Below are positions 45,712 to 57,956 of a stretch of DNA of 64,000 bases, in pieces (position 1 is the stretch's first letter; the number at the start of each line of letters is the position of its first letter). Both the position numbers and the translations under genes were made by a program. The DNA comes from Microbotryum silenes-acaulis. Taxonomy: Eukaryota > Basidiomycota > Microbotryomycetes > Microbotryales > Microbotryaceae. The stretch lies in contig QPFY01000004.1 of NCBI GenBank assembly GCA_003665825.1, positions 1,798,001-1,862,000 on the forward strand, read 5' to 3'. Under the pieces are notes generated by a model that was not told where the DNA came from, did not search any database, and saw only the letters and a program-made list of their open reading frames with translations.

Positions 45712-46566
45712 GCAACCGAGCGGTGTTCGACTTACTCTGCTCATTTCTCATATGGGATTCAAAGCTTCGCGGAGGAGCCCTCACGCTCTCAACCCCTTTC
45801 TTGGTTCCTTTTCGTACTACCCAAAAGTGTAAACTCCGAGGCCACGGCCAGACTAGCGACGGCAGATCCCGAAGGCACATCTCCGGCAGATCCTATGACG
45901 CATCCACACCCTATCGTCGACACTGTACTGACACTTGTGCCACGACCGTAACTTGTCAGTTCTAGGATGTGATTTTCTCTCTAACGACTCTGTGCCTTCA
46001 TGTTGTGCAATCGACCGTGTTCTTCTCTCTGAGGAAAGTGATGCCATGTCGGCTTCGGCGAGCTTTGCTCGGAAGATTTCATTTTAGCGCGCAGCGGTCT
46101 CGGGCTGCTTCTTGGGTTACTAACTCGGAACGTTCTCGGTGAAGGCGGGCAAGAAATGCCTAGCAATCGAGTCGCATGACTCGGCAGCACACTCGAGATC
46201 TTCAGGCAAATGCAGTGCAGTCGACATGGATCGACACCTACCTCTCACACTGCGCATAGTCGCAGGATTGACAGATCCGAGCTGCGAGGATAGGGAGTCG
46301 TCGCAGGAACGCCTCGAAGCTGTGAAGCATGCGCGTTCGAGCATAGTGTCCCTCTGCGCGCACATGCACGAGCCGCCTCCGCGCGCGCCAGCAGACCTCG
46401 AAAAGCGGGGCACCGCTTCTCTGGGTTGTGATTGAAATTCGAAATCTCTAGTAAAGGATTGAACAAGATCTCGTGATTCGTCCCCTCACCCTCTTCGGCT
46501 GCTCCTTCTTCTTGGTCCCGCAACGCACCTTCCTCTCATAGCAGCACTCCCCCTTCCTACAACACC
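45712..46566. other. Intergenic region upstream of P450
   Basis: No gene supported. Open frames (for example - 46120-46413) lack recognisable features. The stretch holds the 3' flank of the Sec7-PH gene and the P450 promoter, which becomes CT-rich just before its ATG. Confidence 0.5.
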
Positions 46567-48911
46567 ATGTCCCCCATTCCAACTCTCATCGATATACCCG
46601 GCTACGGTCCCGTATCCCTATCGATGTTCGTCTACGGCGCCGTAGCCGCCTGGATCGCCGCCTGGATCTTCAGTTACCGCGATGGCACCGCGCTCGGCAA
46701 TGACCGCAACAGGTATCGCAAGGACCTTTACTCGCCGCACACGACGTGGTTCCTCGGAAGTCTCCCCTTCGTCCTGGCTACGAGACACAAGTTACTCGAG
46801 GTTAGTGTTCGGAGTTGTGCCATTGCAGGAGGCGCTTGAGCGGGGGTGGCGGTTTGAGATCGACCCGATGGGAGGGGAGCTGCCCGGATCCCCGAAGCAG
46901 GCCTCGGGTCTCAAGATCTCAAGCTTGATCTCACCTCGGATCACGGGGTCTGCGTGAGAGCTTGGTCGCCCCCTTGCGCACCTAAGAATGCTCGCCATGC
47001 CACAACGTCTGCGACGAGAATGACGTCCAGTCTGCAGCTCTATCCAGCTATACTTATAATTCATACAGTCACTGATCGCACATACCCACTTCTCCGCATT
47101 TGCAATACTTTTCTCCGTCGTGCTGCGCAGACATGGGGAGAGGAACGCGCCAAGATGGAACGCAACCCCGAGCACCACGGCAAGTGGCTCACTTGGTCCG
47201 CACCCTATGGTCGACGCGTCATCGACATTAGTCGACCGGATCTCATCGAATATGTCCAGAAGGTGAGTCAGCTAGTGTCGACAATCCTCTGACAATTTTA
47301 TGTGTCCAGCTCACAATTTTCTTCGGCTTATCGGGATTCCAATCGACGTCAACAGACGAACTTCCAGAATTATGTCAAGGGCAAGCAGTTTTACCTCAAC
47401 ATGGAAGCTGTGCTCGGAGATGGTATCTTCAACGTTGGTATGTCAACGTCTCCAACGTACTATGTTTTTTTCCTTACGGTTCGGATCCTGAACATTCTTC
47501 TGCGGCTTGCGCCTCGTGTGTTAAGACGGACACGCCTGGACCTTGCAGCGCAAGGCCACCTCCAAGATTTTCAACGGTAAATATCCGCTTGCTCAAGCAC
47601 ACCGCCGCTTATGACTGATCAAAACCTTGAACTGCTTTCTCGATGTCGCCAGGCAACGCCTTCCGCGGGATTATCGCCCAGTCGATCGACAAGAACATCG
47701 AGCGCCTCGTGACCATCATCAAGCGTCACGCCGACAAGGGCGAAGTCTTTGACCTCTCTCAGCTCTTCTTCCGTTTCACGTTGGAGTCGTTCGGTGGAAT
47801 GGCGTTCGGGTGCGACATCGGCGCCTTATCGACCGAGACGGATGAACCGGTCCCTTTCACAGCCGCCTTCGACTACGCCCAGGTCGTCCTGAATAAGCGG
47901 TTCCAAGATCCCTTCTGGCCGATCAACGAGTTCCTCGACGGAAGTCGAGGCAAGATGCGCGACACTGTGCGCATCCTCGACGATTTCTGTTACAACCTCA
48001 TCGACGAACGCACGCGAGCCGGACGCAACACTTTCACGTCGGAGAAGAAGCACGATAGTCAAACCGACTTGCTCTCGCTGTACATGAACATCCGGGATGA
48101 GCAGGGCAAACCGATGAGCCGAAAGCAGCTGCGCGACGCCGTACTCAACCTTATCATTGCCGGACGCGATACGACGGCTCAAGCCACGTCTTGGACCATG
48201 ATCCGTTTGCTACGCGATCCGAAATGGATCGAATCAATCCGCAAGGAGACCGACGAGATGGGTCACCTTGAGTACGATACATTCAAGCATCTCCACATGA
48301 CGAACGCGGTGTTCATGGAAGGTTTGCGCCTTTCACCGTCGGTACCCAAGAACGGATGGCAGGCCGTGAAAGACGATCAGCTCCCCAACGGCGGCCCGTT
48401 CGTTCGCGGCGGAGAGTACGTGCACTGGGGAGACTACTCGATGGCACGAGAGGAGAGCATTTGGGGACCCGACGCCAAGCAATTCAACCCTGCACGCTGG
48501 ATCGATGCTGACGGCACGGTCAAGAAGGTGTCCAACTACAAGGCGCACATGTTTAACGCCGGCTACCGGCTCTGCCTCGGAGTGAGTGCCATTGAGAGCT
48601 CATCGACCGGCCCTTTATAGAAGCTGACCGAAGCGGTATGTCAACAGATGGAGTTGGCCAAGTTTGAAGGCTGCCATCTACTCACTACGATCCTGAAGAA
48701 CTTTGACCTCGAGTTCGCCGAAGGCTACTGGGAGAACACCCCCAAGTTGGACACCGAAGACATGCCCAAATATCTCCCATCCCTTACCCTTCATCTGGTC
48801 AGTTACTCTGTTTCCTTGCTCGGGATAAAGCCTGAACCGGTATCTGACGACGCTTCCTACATGCAGGCGAATCCTTTGATGGTCCGAGCCACGGTCCGCA
48901 AATCCGCCTGA
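46567..48911 (+). CDS. Cytochrome P450 monooxygenase (540 aa)
   Basis: Haem-thiolate monooxygenase, anchored in the endoplasmic reticulum by an N-terminal helix (MFVYGAVAAWIAAWIF). Exons: 46567-46800, 47131-47262, 47356-47437, 47526-47576, 47653-48581, 48648-48797, 48867-48911. Landmarks are the helix-C region DGHAWTLQRKATSKIF, the I-helix AGRDTT (336-341), ExxR at Glu389-Arg392 (EGLR), and the haem loop FNAGYRLCLG with axial Cys474. The last intron falls right after LTLHL, and splicing restores the usual ending ANPLMVRATVRK. The 69-nt last intron is in frame and stop-free, so a longer form is possible. Exon layout and motifs resemble fungal alkane/fatty-acid-type P450s such as the CYP52/CYP63 groups, but the substrate cannot be called. 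Confidence 0.92.
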
Positions 48912-49929
48912 ACGGCTACAGCGTAGTGGAAGAACCGGGCTGGGCTTTTCGCTTTGCATGTAGTATGAGTATATTCGCAACGGCGTGTTATAGCATCATT
49001 TTGGCACGTCAGTTCATTTCGTTGTTCACCTCGCATCGCATTGTGGCAAGTCATGTCCCTGGTGTGTCGAATTTGGTCGCCGACTGCCGTTAATGGTGTC
49101 GACCCCCGCTAGGATCGCACATGGCGTTGATGAGGTGAGGACAACTGCATCGATAGAACGACAGCAGATCGTCGCGATGGTGACCGTTCCGGAACTTCTC
49201 CAGCTACGCCGCTGTAGCGACGTACCTGGTGAAACTCATTCGGACCCAAGATTTGAGCGGCGGACGGCGACCGGTGGAGATGCTTCGGTTAGCGGATTTT
49301 CGCTGGCTGCGACCGGCGTTTTCTTTACTCGAGTACGACGTTTGCTATTCTTGCCGGAGTGAGACTTACAGACCCGAAGAAACAAGACACAAGCACTGCC
49401 CGCGTGTTCCATTCTGCAGTGGTGTGCGCGGATAGGAGCAGACGAGTCCGTGCGGCTCGAGAGGTGAATGATGTGCTTGCATATCGTCACCTCGAGCGGT
49501 TGTTTGGCGCATTCTTCACAATCGATCCAGATTCCCTAGGACTATTCTCGTACATCGACGCACAGGCGCGATTTCATGGAAGCTTAGCGCACACCCCTGT
49601 TCGTGGCCGGGGTAGTAGCGTGCGCGCGCGTTTCTGTGCGCCCGGCGGACCGGCGTCGGTTCCCGAAGTGGAGAGTCCGTGCAGGGACCCCGAGGTACCG
49701 CCGCCGCGATGACGCTCGTTGCCGTCGGAACATTATCTCTTGACTTTGCTCCATACCCCTTCGTGCCATCAACACCCGGCCTTTCTTAGGACCGTCACCC
49801 ATCCGTCCACTGTACGCCAAGGGACAGTGAGCGCGCCGAAACAACTTGCGCGGTCTCCGTTTCGCCCGTACCTCCTGTGCAACGACTCATTTCCAAACGT
49901 ACGCGGCCGTTCACCACCCGGCGCACAGC
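48912..49929. other. Intergenic region between P450 and a small membrane protein gene
   Basis: Nothing supported. Short open frames on both strands (for example + 49359-49712) lack domains and splice logic. Confidence 0.5.
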
Positions 49930-50948
49930 ATGCCCTCGATTCGTTTGGAGGAAGGGAACTCTTTGATAGAATATGTGACAAGTGAGTGTTATGCTTTGCC
50001 CAAACTTCCAAGCTGTTGTTCGTGTATTGACGACTCCCTAACGTCACGCCGTTACAGCCGTCGAGGAGGCCTCCTGGCACGATTTGGTGCACATTGAGGT
50101 GCTCGTCTTGCGCGAATCGATACTGTGAGTGCAGTCGCAAGTCTCAAATCTCATCAAAATGCTGATCCTTCAAGTTCTGCATCATCCCCCAAGTGCATCA
50201 CTCTGGAACTTCGGCTGCCTACTCTACGTCTTACAGCGCCTCTCCCCGGAGTCGCCGACGTGGGGTTCGATGCTCGGCACCATGTGGGAACTCCTGTCGC
50301 CCGCTAATCGGGATATCCGGTTGCCGCGCGAGTCTCGCGTCCTTCTTGCTCTTATCTGGTTGCCCCTGATGTTGGGCGTGTCGGCTGGTGCGAGGGTGTT
50401 GGGTCTGCTCGGTCAGCATCGGTCCGAATGGCCCGAGACGAGCAGCGGAATGGGCAAAGTCAAGATCTGTGTCGTCGCTTTGGCAACAACTCGTGAGCTG
50501 CCTCCAACTATAGCATCTTTGAGCCTTGCGTTGTTCGACGGAGAGGGAAAAGACTTACCGAGCGGTTGCTTGAACATAGTGTGCGGGGTCGCAGCAGATT
50601 TGACCGTGTACTTGGCGAGTCTCGGGGATCCAGTAGCGGCTCGCATGACCATGCTCTTCGTCACCTGTATGTCCGAGCGACCACCCTGTGGCAATGGTAA
50701 TTTACTTTCCAACCTGACATGTGCTCTCTCTGCCCGCAGTCGGCTTGCAAGTCCTCTTCCTCGCCGCCAGCTCCATCCCCTTCGACTGCATCGGCACCAT
50801 CTACCTCTCGGGTTCGCAAGCTCCTCTTCTACCCACTTCGATGACAACGCGTGATTCATTGGACGAAAAGGAATTTGATATTTCGCCCCATCTACTCGTG
50901 ATCGATGTCGACTCGATGGAGGAACGTCTGATCGGGGATACCTATTAG
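49930..50948 (+). CDS. Uncharacterised multi-helix membrane protein (about 276 aa)
   Basis: Not recognised. Proposed exons: 49930-49981, 50058-50124, 50194-50696, 50740-50948. The start MPSIRLEEGNSLIEYVT is soluble and acidic. Exon 2 gives EEASWHDLVHIEVLVLRES. Exon 3 contains hydrophobic stretches LWNFGCLLYVLQRL and VLLALIWLPLMLGVSAGARV, and the last exon contains LQVLFLAASSIPFDCIGTIY, so three or four membrane segments are likely. The tail is acidic and Ser-rich, ending RLIGDTY. Within exon 3 a good donor and acceptor pair (about 50489-50609) bounds an in-frame, stop-free stretch, so a shorter spliced form is possible. It converges with the RhoGAP gene across 331 bp. No family assigned. Confidence 0.6.
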
Positions 50949-51279
50949 TACCTCAGCGATTCTTTCTCTGGCGTTGGCCGCGTAGAGCTTTTACTGCTTG
51001 CATTCTTGTATTCTTGTAATTCTTATGACTATCGGATCTTCTTGCCACGTTGAGATTATGGCGACCTGTAATCGGGATACTCTCCAGGGCGAGGTCGTCC
51101 GCGTCAAGCTTATAAGCTATAGGTATGTTGCGACCAGAAAAAGGGTGTCAAATGCCACGGACTGGGTATGATGAAAGAGAACAAACGACATCTACGAAGA
51201 GAGAAAGAGGAAGCGCAAAGAAACTATTCACACGAGGGAGCATACAATACGAGGGCCGTTACAAAGCGCGATGCCCGCA
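50949..51279. other. Convergent 3' ends
   Basis: Short gap between the stop codons of the membrane protein gene and the RhoGAP gene. It is AT-richer than its surroundings and should hold both 3' untranslated regions. No other feature seen. Confidence 0.5.
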
Positions 51280-54200
51280 TCAGGCGTCCGTGTCTGCGAA
51301 CGCCACATCAAGAATCAGCGACCGGGAACCAAAAGACCCGGGGACATACCACGCAGGTCGCGGAGACTCACCGACGAAGATTTCGACATAATGCTGAAGA
51401 ATCGTTTCGACGCATTTGCATTGCCAACTCATGTCGGCCAACGCGGAGCCGCCTCCTTCGTTGGGTGGCGCGCCAAGCAGATTGGGTCCAAACACAATGG
51501 CGATGTTACTGCATCCCATCTGGTTGGATGATTCGTGTTGGCGAACTCTGTGGAACTCATGTCTCGTCAGTCTCGGACATACCGAGCAAGTGAGCAGGGT
51601 CACACGAGAGAGCCAAGGAGACTCACTTGTCCAAATGTCCCATGAGGAACTTGAGCGTCGCGTAATTGGGATCGGGCAACTCGTTGACGCGTTCATGCAA
51701 CCGGATATGTCGTAATCGATCATTTTCGATCTTGGCCGCTTCGATGAAACCATGGTACAGCTCCCAGGTGAGCAAAGGCTCGGGTAGCTCGCGGAACCAT
51801 AGCTTCATGACGGCGGCGATGTCGTTGATGTCTTGGAGGTGCTCGTCCGAGAGGAGGTCTGTTCCCTCGATGTCTGCGTGCAAGCACCGGCCAAGCATTA
51901 AGGCCAGTTCTAGAGCCGAGTCTCAGTACTCAATCCGACGCACCTCGGTCCAAGGCCAGTTTTAACCTCTGCACGCGTGACGTCGTCCCGCTCAGTCGAT
52001 ACAGTCCCATTGAGTCGAGACCATGCAATTCGATCGCTTCGCAGCACTTTTCAAGCACGCGTGGTATCTCGACCCCATCGCGGGCCATTTGCTCCCCGAG
52101 ATCGATGCCGAACGTCGGTAGCATGGGGGCGGCATAATTTTGTAACATCGCGAGTGCCGACGATCGAGGCGTCAGCACGGGCCTGGAGGAAGTCATCTGC
52201 GCGCGCGACATGGAAAGAGGTGAGGTCAAAAAAGCATGTTCGGGCCGTGAAAAGCCTTCGTCCCGATGACTTACAAACCCGTCCTCTGTTGGCCCATCGC
52301 GCTTGGGACCTCGTTGGCCAGACATTTGCCAGCTGACAGAGTATTGCTGCATGTATTGCTTGAAGTCCTCGCGGGTATCAATGAGGTCGGCCATTGCCCT
52401 AAGTCCGGGTCCTGCAGCGCCATGGAGTGTCAGTTACAAACGATTGCAAAGGCGGCGAAGCGGTGGGTTTACGTACCATCATCCGGATTGATAGGTGATA
52501 CTGTCAAGCCGTCGGTGACGAGCGTCGACTCGAAGATGTAGGCATACCGCGACAGATGGTATTGTACCCCTAGGTCGACCTCGTCCGTACTCTCTTTGAG
52601 CGACTGCGAGTGGCGTACAACGAGATGGTAGGAAGTGTCAGCCGAATTGGTTCGACGTGACTTGACCCCTCCAACTGTGCTTACCCTCAGGATCCTCGGC
52701 AGCTGCAGATTAAAGTACTCTTGCCGGACGGCCTGTGCGCCAGTGACCTGACTCCGGTACGCGTCCGAGCTCTGCCCCATCCTCATCCTGACGTCTTCCT
52801 CCTGCTTTGCGACCTGGGCAGCGTTTTTGGGCCCCTTCAGCTTGCTCATCGCTTTGCCGAATGTCCTTTTGTTCGAAGAGGTCGACGAAGGTGCCGTCGA
52901 CGCATGAGGTACGACATTGTCCTTGAGCGACTCGCCTTGCTTGAGTAATAGCAACCGTTCCAATTCTTCGGCGGCCGAATCGAAGCGCGTCCGCGCCTTA
53001 TCAACGAGCGATTCCTGTTCGGCCAAACCGCGTTCCAGCCGCGTGCCGAGTTCCTTCGACGATTTACGATTCTTGTCGACCTCTCTCCCGAGAAGGGCGA
53101 GCTCGTCCGACATTTCGGCGAGTTGAGCCGCAAACTTGAGATGGTTGTCACCGACGTGTTCGTGCGTCCGCAGCATCGAGATCCACGAGTTCACGTAGGT
53201 TCTATATATGATGCATAGATGTGAGCGCCAAGTCATGCATTCATGTGTGAAACGATGGACTCACCCAGCTTTGCCTTCAGACACGCCGTACGCTTGACTG
53301 CTGCTCCTGGCCAGCTTGATCATTGCCTTGGCGTACTCTTCCTCGATCTGCGCCCTCTTCTTGAAAAATACTGAGGCTTCGTGCGAAGAAGCAATCGATT
53401 GCTTCATCCGATCGAGGACCAAAGGCATGCCACAGTCCATTTCGCATAGCGCCTTCAAAACGCCTTCGTCGAAGCCGCCGGTGGCGGCCAAGTCATCTTG
53501 TCCCAATGCGCCGGTATCGCTATTGCCAGGACTCATTTGCCCCGATGGAGATTTGGGATAGGTCGACCTTGGTCTCCTATCTGACTCCGACGCGTTGGCT
53601 TGGTACGAACTTTCAGTGATGGACCCGAGACCGAGACCTTCTCCCATGGCCGAACCCCCCTGGCTCGACGCCGAATGCGACCGCGTCCGAGCTAGGTCAT
53701 CGCTCGTCCGTGACCTCGCTTGTAGGTAGTCTCTATTCTGTTCGCTCGACGCGGGCGAGGTCGAATAGGCTCGAAGTGGCGGTTGCTTGGAAGGGTAGCT
53801 CTGCGAGTGTTGGGACGAGGACGAATGCGCACCGGGACTCGCGTCGTAGCCGTATTGGATGGGTGCGGGGCTCGCTTGCGATGGGTCAACCTGATCACTA
53901 GGAGGAGCCTCCCCTGAGGGTTGTCGTGGCCGGTACGCATTCGTGACCGGGTACGTCAAGGCCTCGAGCTCCTCGGGGTGCATCGAGACGGACTGGTGAG
54001 AGGGGCCGGATTGGGGCGTCGCGGTGTACGAGTGGGTCGGGGATGACATGGACCCATTGTAGATTTGGTGCTGATGCTGTTGTGATGGTGGTGGTTGTGA
54101 CTGTGGCTGAGCTGATCCCGGGGCAGGGGAATACGGTTGAGAATGCGGCGAAGCGGATGTCGAAGGGGAAGTGTAGCCCCGCGGTGACGAGTACTCGGAA

Positions 54201-54424
54201 CGCGGGGTCGGCGACGCGGCCTCGATCGCATTCGTGCGCAAGGAAGGCGTGTTCAACCCTCGTCTATGCGCGTCTTCGTACGAATGAAGTCCATATGGGT
54301 TGCGTTGCGAATCGGCCGAAAACGGCGGCAGCGGCGGCAGGTCGGGCGAGTCCAGCGCCGCTGAGGAGACGTTCTGCATCCTTGGGCCTCTAGGTCCAGC
54401 AGCGTCAGTTCGAAATCTGTCCAT
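51280..54424 (-). CDS. RGD1: F-BAR and RhoGAP domain protein, Rgd1-like (876 aa)
   Basis: GTPase-activating protein for Rho-type GTPases that also binds curved membrane; works in polarised growth and cell-wall signalling. Exons: 54424-53265, 53201-52685, 52603-52477, 52411-52275, 52196-51944, 51873-51627, 51547-51372, 51293-51280. The first ~300 residues are Ser/Pro/Gln-rich. The F-BAR domain starts at FDEGVLKALCEMDCGMPLVL, with VFFKKRAQIEEEYAKAMIKLA, and continues with coiled-coil helices. The RhoGAP domain has the arginine finger at Arg714 (GLYRLSGTTSRVQRLK), then VMKLWFRELPEPLLTWELY and NQMGCSNIAIVFGPNLL. The last coding exon is only 14 nt (DTDA and stop). The start is uncertain: MQNVSS at 54379 is an alternative in the same frame. 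Confidence 0.9.
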
Positions 54425-55704
54425 CCAATCAGAAAGTCAGCTGATGCAACTTTGGCAAGAGGTGTTCCGTCCGCGGACGGCAATTTCCCTTTGAGGAAAG
54501 CGGTCGAGTTCCCCACATTCGGCATCGTCTGGGGCCAAACGGGGTGTTGTCTCTCGACCGTATCCCACACGTTCGGTCTGCAAGATCGATAGGACACTTT
54601 TCATGGCCTCTGTAACGCTCTAAACATGCGCTGCGCCATAGACAGGGGCTGTGCGCACGTCCGAAGCGTGTGAAACGGACGCTGTCTCACTCGCCAGTCG
54701 CTCCAACTCACCGCCGGTCTTTTGCACGATCTCACAGCGAGCGGGTTCGTCGATCCGTCACAGCACGCTCCGTCGCCTGGGAAACCGAAGCCCACGCGAG
54801 TGCAAGGTGAGGTCAGAGAGCCGGAACGGAGAGAGGAGCTCGGTCGCACCACTTGGCGAGACGGACGGACGCCAGCCAACCCCGCCAGACCCCGCCCGCG
54901 CCGCGCCACGCGGGGCCAGCAGCGGCGCATGCATGCAGGCTCGACTTGGACAACTTCAGTTGGCCCCTCTGCCCCACCTGCTCCAGCACCCTAGCATGCA
55001 GTCACAAAATTCAGAAAATTTGCAATAAATACTCTCTTCAAGTACCTGAGTGTCAGACTCCTGAGATCTCACCATCGGCGGACGGACAGATTGGAGAAGA
55101 CGTGGAAACGGTCGGAAAGGAGAACGGCCGAGAGAGGAGTGAAGCTCGCGTGGCGCGTCCTAGTGGGGTCAATGACCTGTGAGGGCGCATGTACTTGGCC
55201 AGAATGATTCTGACGGACACGAGACAGGGATTGCATTGAGTCCGATATTTTCCTCTGCATCAGGGTGAACTTGATTAAAATTCACCATCGAAAGCTGCTT
55301 TAGCCCTCAACTCCGGGCCCAGCCAGCTTTGATCGGATCAGGCGCTCGGGGGCCGGGTCCAAGATGGCCCGCGATTCCACCGCGAAGCTGCAGGCTTCAA
55401 TCCAGACGTCACGTGAGTACTTGGCCCCAAGTGTTTACCGAACCTGCGCTTGGCTTCACAACACTTGTTTGTTGCACCGACTGAAAGTATGCCAGGATAG
55501 CCACATACAGGACGCAAAAGAAGGCAGAGAGAGGACGGAAGTGGCGATTTCAAAAATCAAGACGGAAACCCCTTGTATAGGGGCCCCGGAACTGTATCCA
55601 GGGATTAAAGAGAAACAAAAAACTACCCTATGCATACAAGTACTTGTGAACAACCCAAAGAGCGATGGCGCTACGCGCCCTGAACGCGAAACGGCTCGAG
55701 ACGT
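54425..55704. other. Intergenic region between RhoGAP start and permease end
   Basis: No supported gene. The part next to 54424 should include the RhoGAP promoter and leader; short open frames are compositional. It could include a 5' RhoGAP exon that I did not identify. Confidence 0.45.
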
Positions 55705-57956
55705 TTAATGGACGCCGCCCATGGGCTCATAGTGCTTCTCATCCGATCGGGCATGGGCTCGTACATCTACAGCAGTCGTCTTGAAGTGTCGTGCGCTAAT
55801 CCGGTCTTCAAACATGATGTCGAGCTCCAAGTACGACTACGGGAAGGCACAGAGATACAATGTATCGATCAGTACAGCGCAGCGAAGACGTGAGGAAGAG
55901 ACGCTGGGCTCCAGACAGTGGGTGGAAACTCACGCGACCCTTAGGCTCTGGGAGGCGGAAGAAGCACCAGATTGTGCACAGGAGGCACGAAGCACCCCAG
56001 AAGAAACCGGCCTGTAAGGACGTCACACAACAAAAGAGAATGGTGAGCAACACGATCCACCGAGGGGTCAAGCTCACGGTGCGAGAGGGAAAGAGAAAGG
56101 TCTCACCTTGGCATTCCAGTTCCACGAGAGGGGCGAAAGCATGCGTGGGAAGATGATGTTGTTGATGATGCCGATGATGTTGTACGAGGTGCGGGCGAGC
56201 ACGACCGACTTAGCACGAAGACGTGTCGACGGGATCTCGGCGACGAGGCAGTAGCACACGGGGCCGACTGTGAATTGGTACAGGAACGAGTAAACGACGA
56301 TGAGAGCACCCGAAGCCCACGACGCGCCCGAGGATTTGCCGAAACCGGAGCCACCGACACCAAAGAGAACGATGCTCATTGCCAAGAGACCCCACATGTA
56401 GAGGTCGCGGCGGCCAAACCACTGCATGGTCCACCAAGACGAGATCGTGCCAACGGCACCAAGAGCGTAGTTGCCGAGCGAGAGCGAGAATGAGTTCGAA
56501 TTGGACAAGCCAGCGCGTTCGAAGAAGGTCGTTGAGTAGCCAATGAAACCGGAGCCGGCCAGGGTCTGGATCATCCAGACCATGCAGACAATCTCAGTAC
56601 GGCGCAAGTTGGTGCCCTTGAAGCAGTCAAAGTAGGTCGTGCCGGCGTTGATTTCCTTCTCCATTTCGTTGGTGAAGATCATCTGGTTGATCTTGGCGTC
56701 GACATCGACAAAGCCCTCAGCAGAGAGCGAACCGAGACGGGTCAACGAGTTGGCGGCGTCGGCGAGGCGACCTTGGCGAACCAACCACCAAGGCGACTCG
56801 GGAGCAAAAATGGCACCGGCGAGGATAGGCAGGGGCCAGATCTGAAATGAAGAGGCGGATCAGGACCGAAAGTTGAAAATCTCTGTCGAGGCAGGCACGC
56901 CACTCACCCATTGCAAAGCGAAGGGGATGCGGTAAGCCCATTGGTTGTTCTCGTTCATGCCCGAAACGCCCTTCAAGACGCCGGAGGAGATAAACTGCCC
57001 CATGACCCAGCAGAGATTGACGTAGGTCGTGAGGTAAGGACGGAGCGGGGCGGGGCAGACCTCGGCGGCGTAGGCAGTGGTCAAAGTCTGGAAAACACCC
57101 CCTGTGAGGCGGCCATGACAGAAAGCGAAGGTGAGTTAGTCAAAGTATTGGAGAAAAGCATCCGCGTCGACTCAAAAGGGCTTACATGGGATACCGCATA
57201 ACATTTCGCCGACGAGAAGCATGGGAAGGCTGACCGAGAAGAAGGTGATGAAGATGAAGCAGGTGATGAGGACGAGCGAAGTGCAGATGGTTTTCTTGTA
57301 TCCGAAGCGATCGCAAGCCCAACCGTTGACCATGAGACCGAGAATGGAACCGACTTGAGCACCGTTCGAGAGACCGGTTTGCCATGCGGGGGTAATCACG
57401 TATTTGCCGCCACCGATGGGGACACCGAACTTCTTTTGGAAGGCGGGGAGAGCGTAGAAGGAGAAGATCATGGTGAAGTCGAAGCCTTCCATGACGATCG
57501 CGGTCGAGAACAACATGGACCAAGCGCAGGCGTAAGGGTACGCCTTGATGGCCTGGAACATGGTCATTTGGCGCTCCTTGATCGCAGTCTCAGCGGCATC
57601 GTTAACGGTCGTGTCGCCGAGATTAGTAGAAACCTTCTCCAGCATTTGAGGACTGAAGTAATGCACGAACAACATCGAAGTAGTCAGCAAGAAGATTCAT
57701 GGCCCAGGTATGTTCTCGGGAGGAGGCAAGCACCGGCGAGCGCCTCCTGTGCTCGCGTGGCAGAATAACCCCACAGCCGAGAGCAATGCCCGAAGGAGTG
57801 GCGCCGCGCCCGGGTGGGTCACGCGGCCCCCGAACTTAAAAGGCTGTCGAACAGGACTCACTCAGGGACGACGGTCTTGTGGACCTGGCTGGCGTCAACC
57901 ATGCCGGTGCTGACCGACTTGTCAAAGTCGTGGTTGGTGGTGGAGGAGATGGGCAT
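55705..57956 (-). CDS. MFS sugar transporter, alpha-glucoside/H+ symporter type (566 aa)
   Basis: Plasma-membrane sugar permease of the major facilitator superfamily; sequence character matches fungal maltose/alpha-glucoside permeases. Exons: 57956-57862, 57652-57186, 57101-56908, 56841-56107, 56011-55934, 55836-55705. Landmarks include GFDFTMIFSFYALPAFQKKF at helix 1, DRFGYKKTICTSLVL after helix 2, LTTAYAAEVCPAPLRPYLT, and APESPWWLVRQGR before the central loop. Near the end come QFTVGPVCYCLVAEIPSTRLR, PLSWNWNAKAGFFWG and RLPEPKGRSYLELDIMFE, then a His-rich tail. Twelve membrane helices are expected. A rightward remnant of a similar gene lies at 60793-61199, and the alpha-glucosidase is in the same window. 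Substrate is inferred from the family, not shown. Confidence 0.9.
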
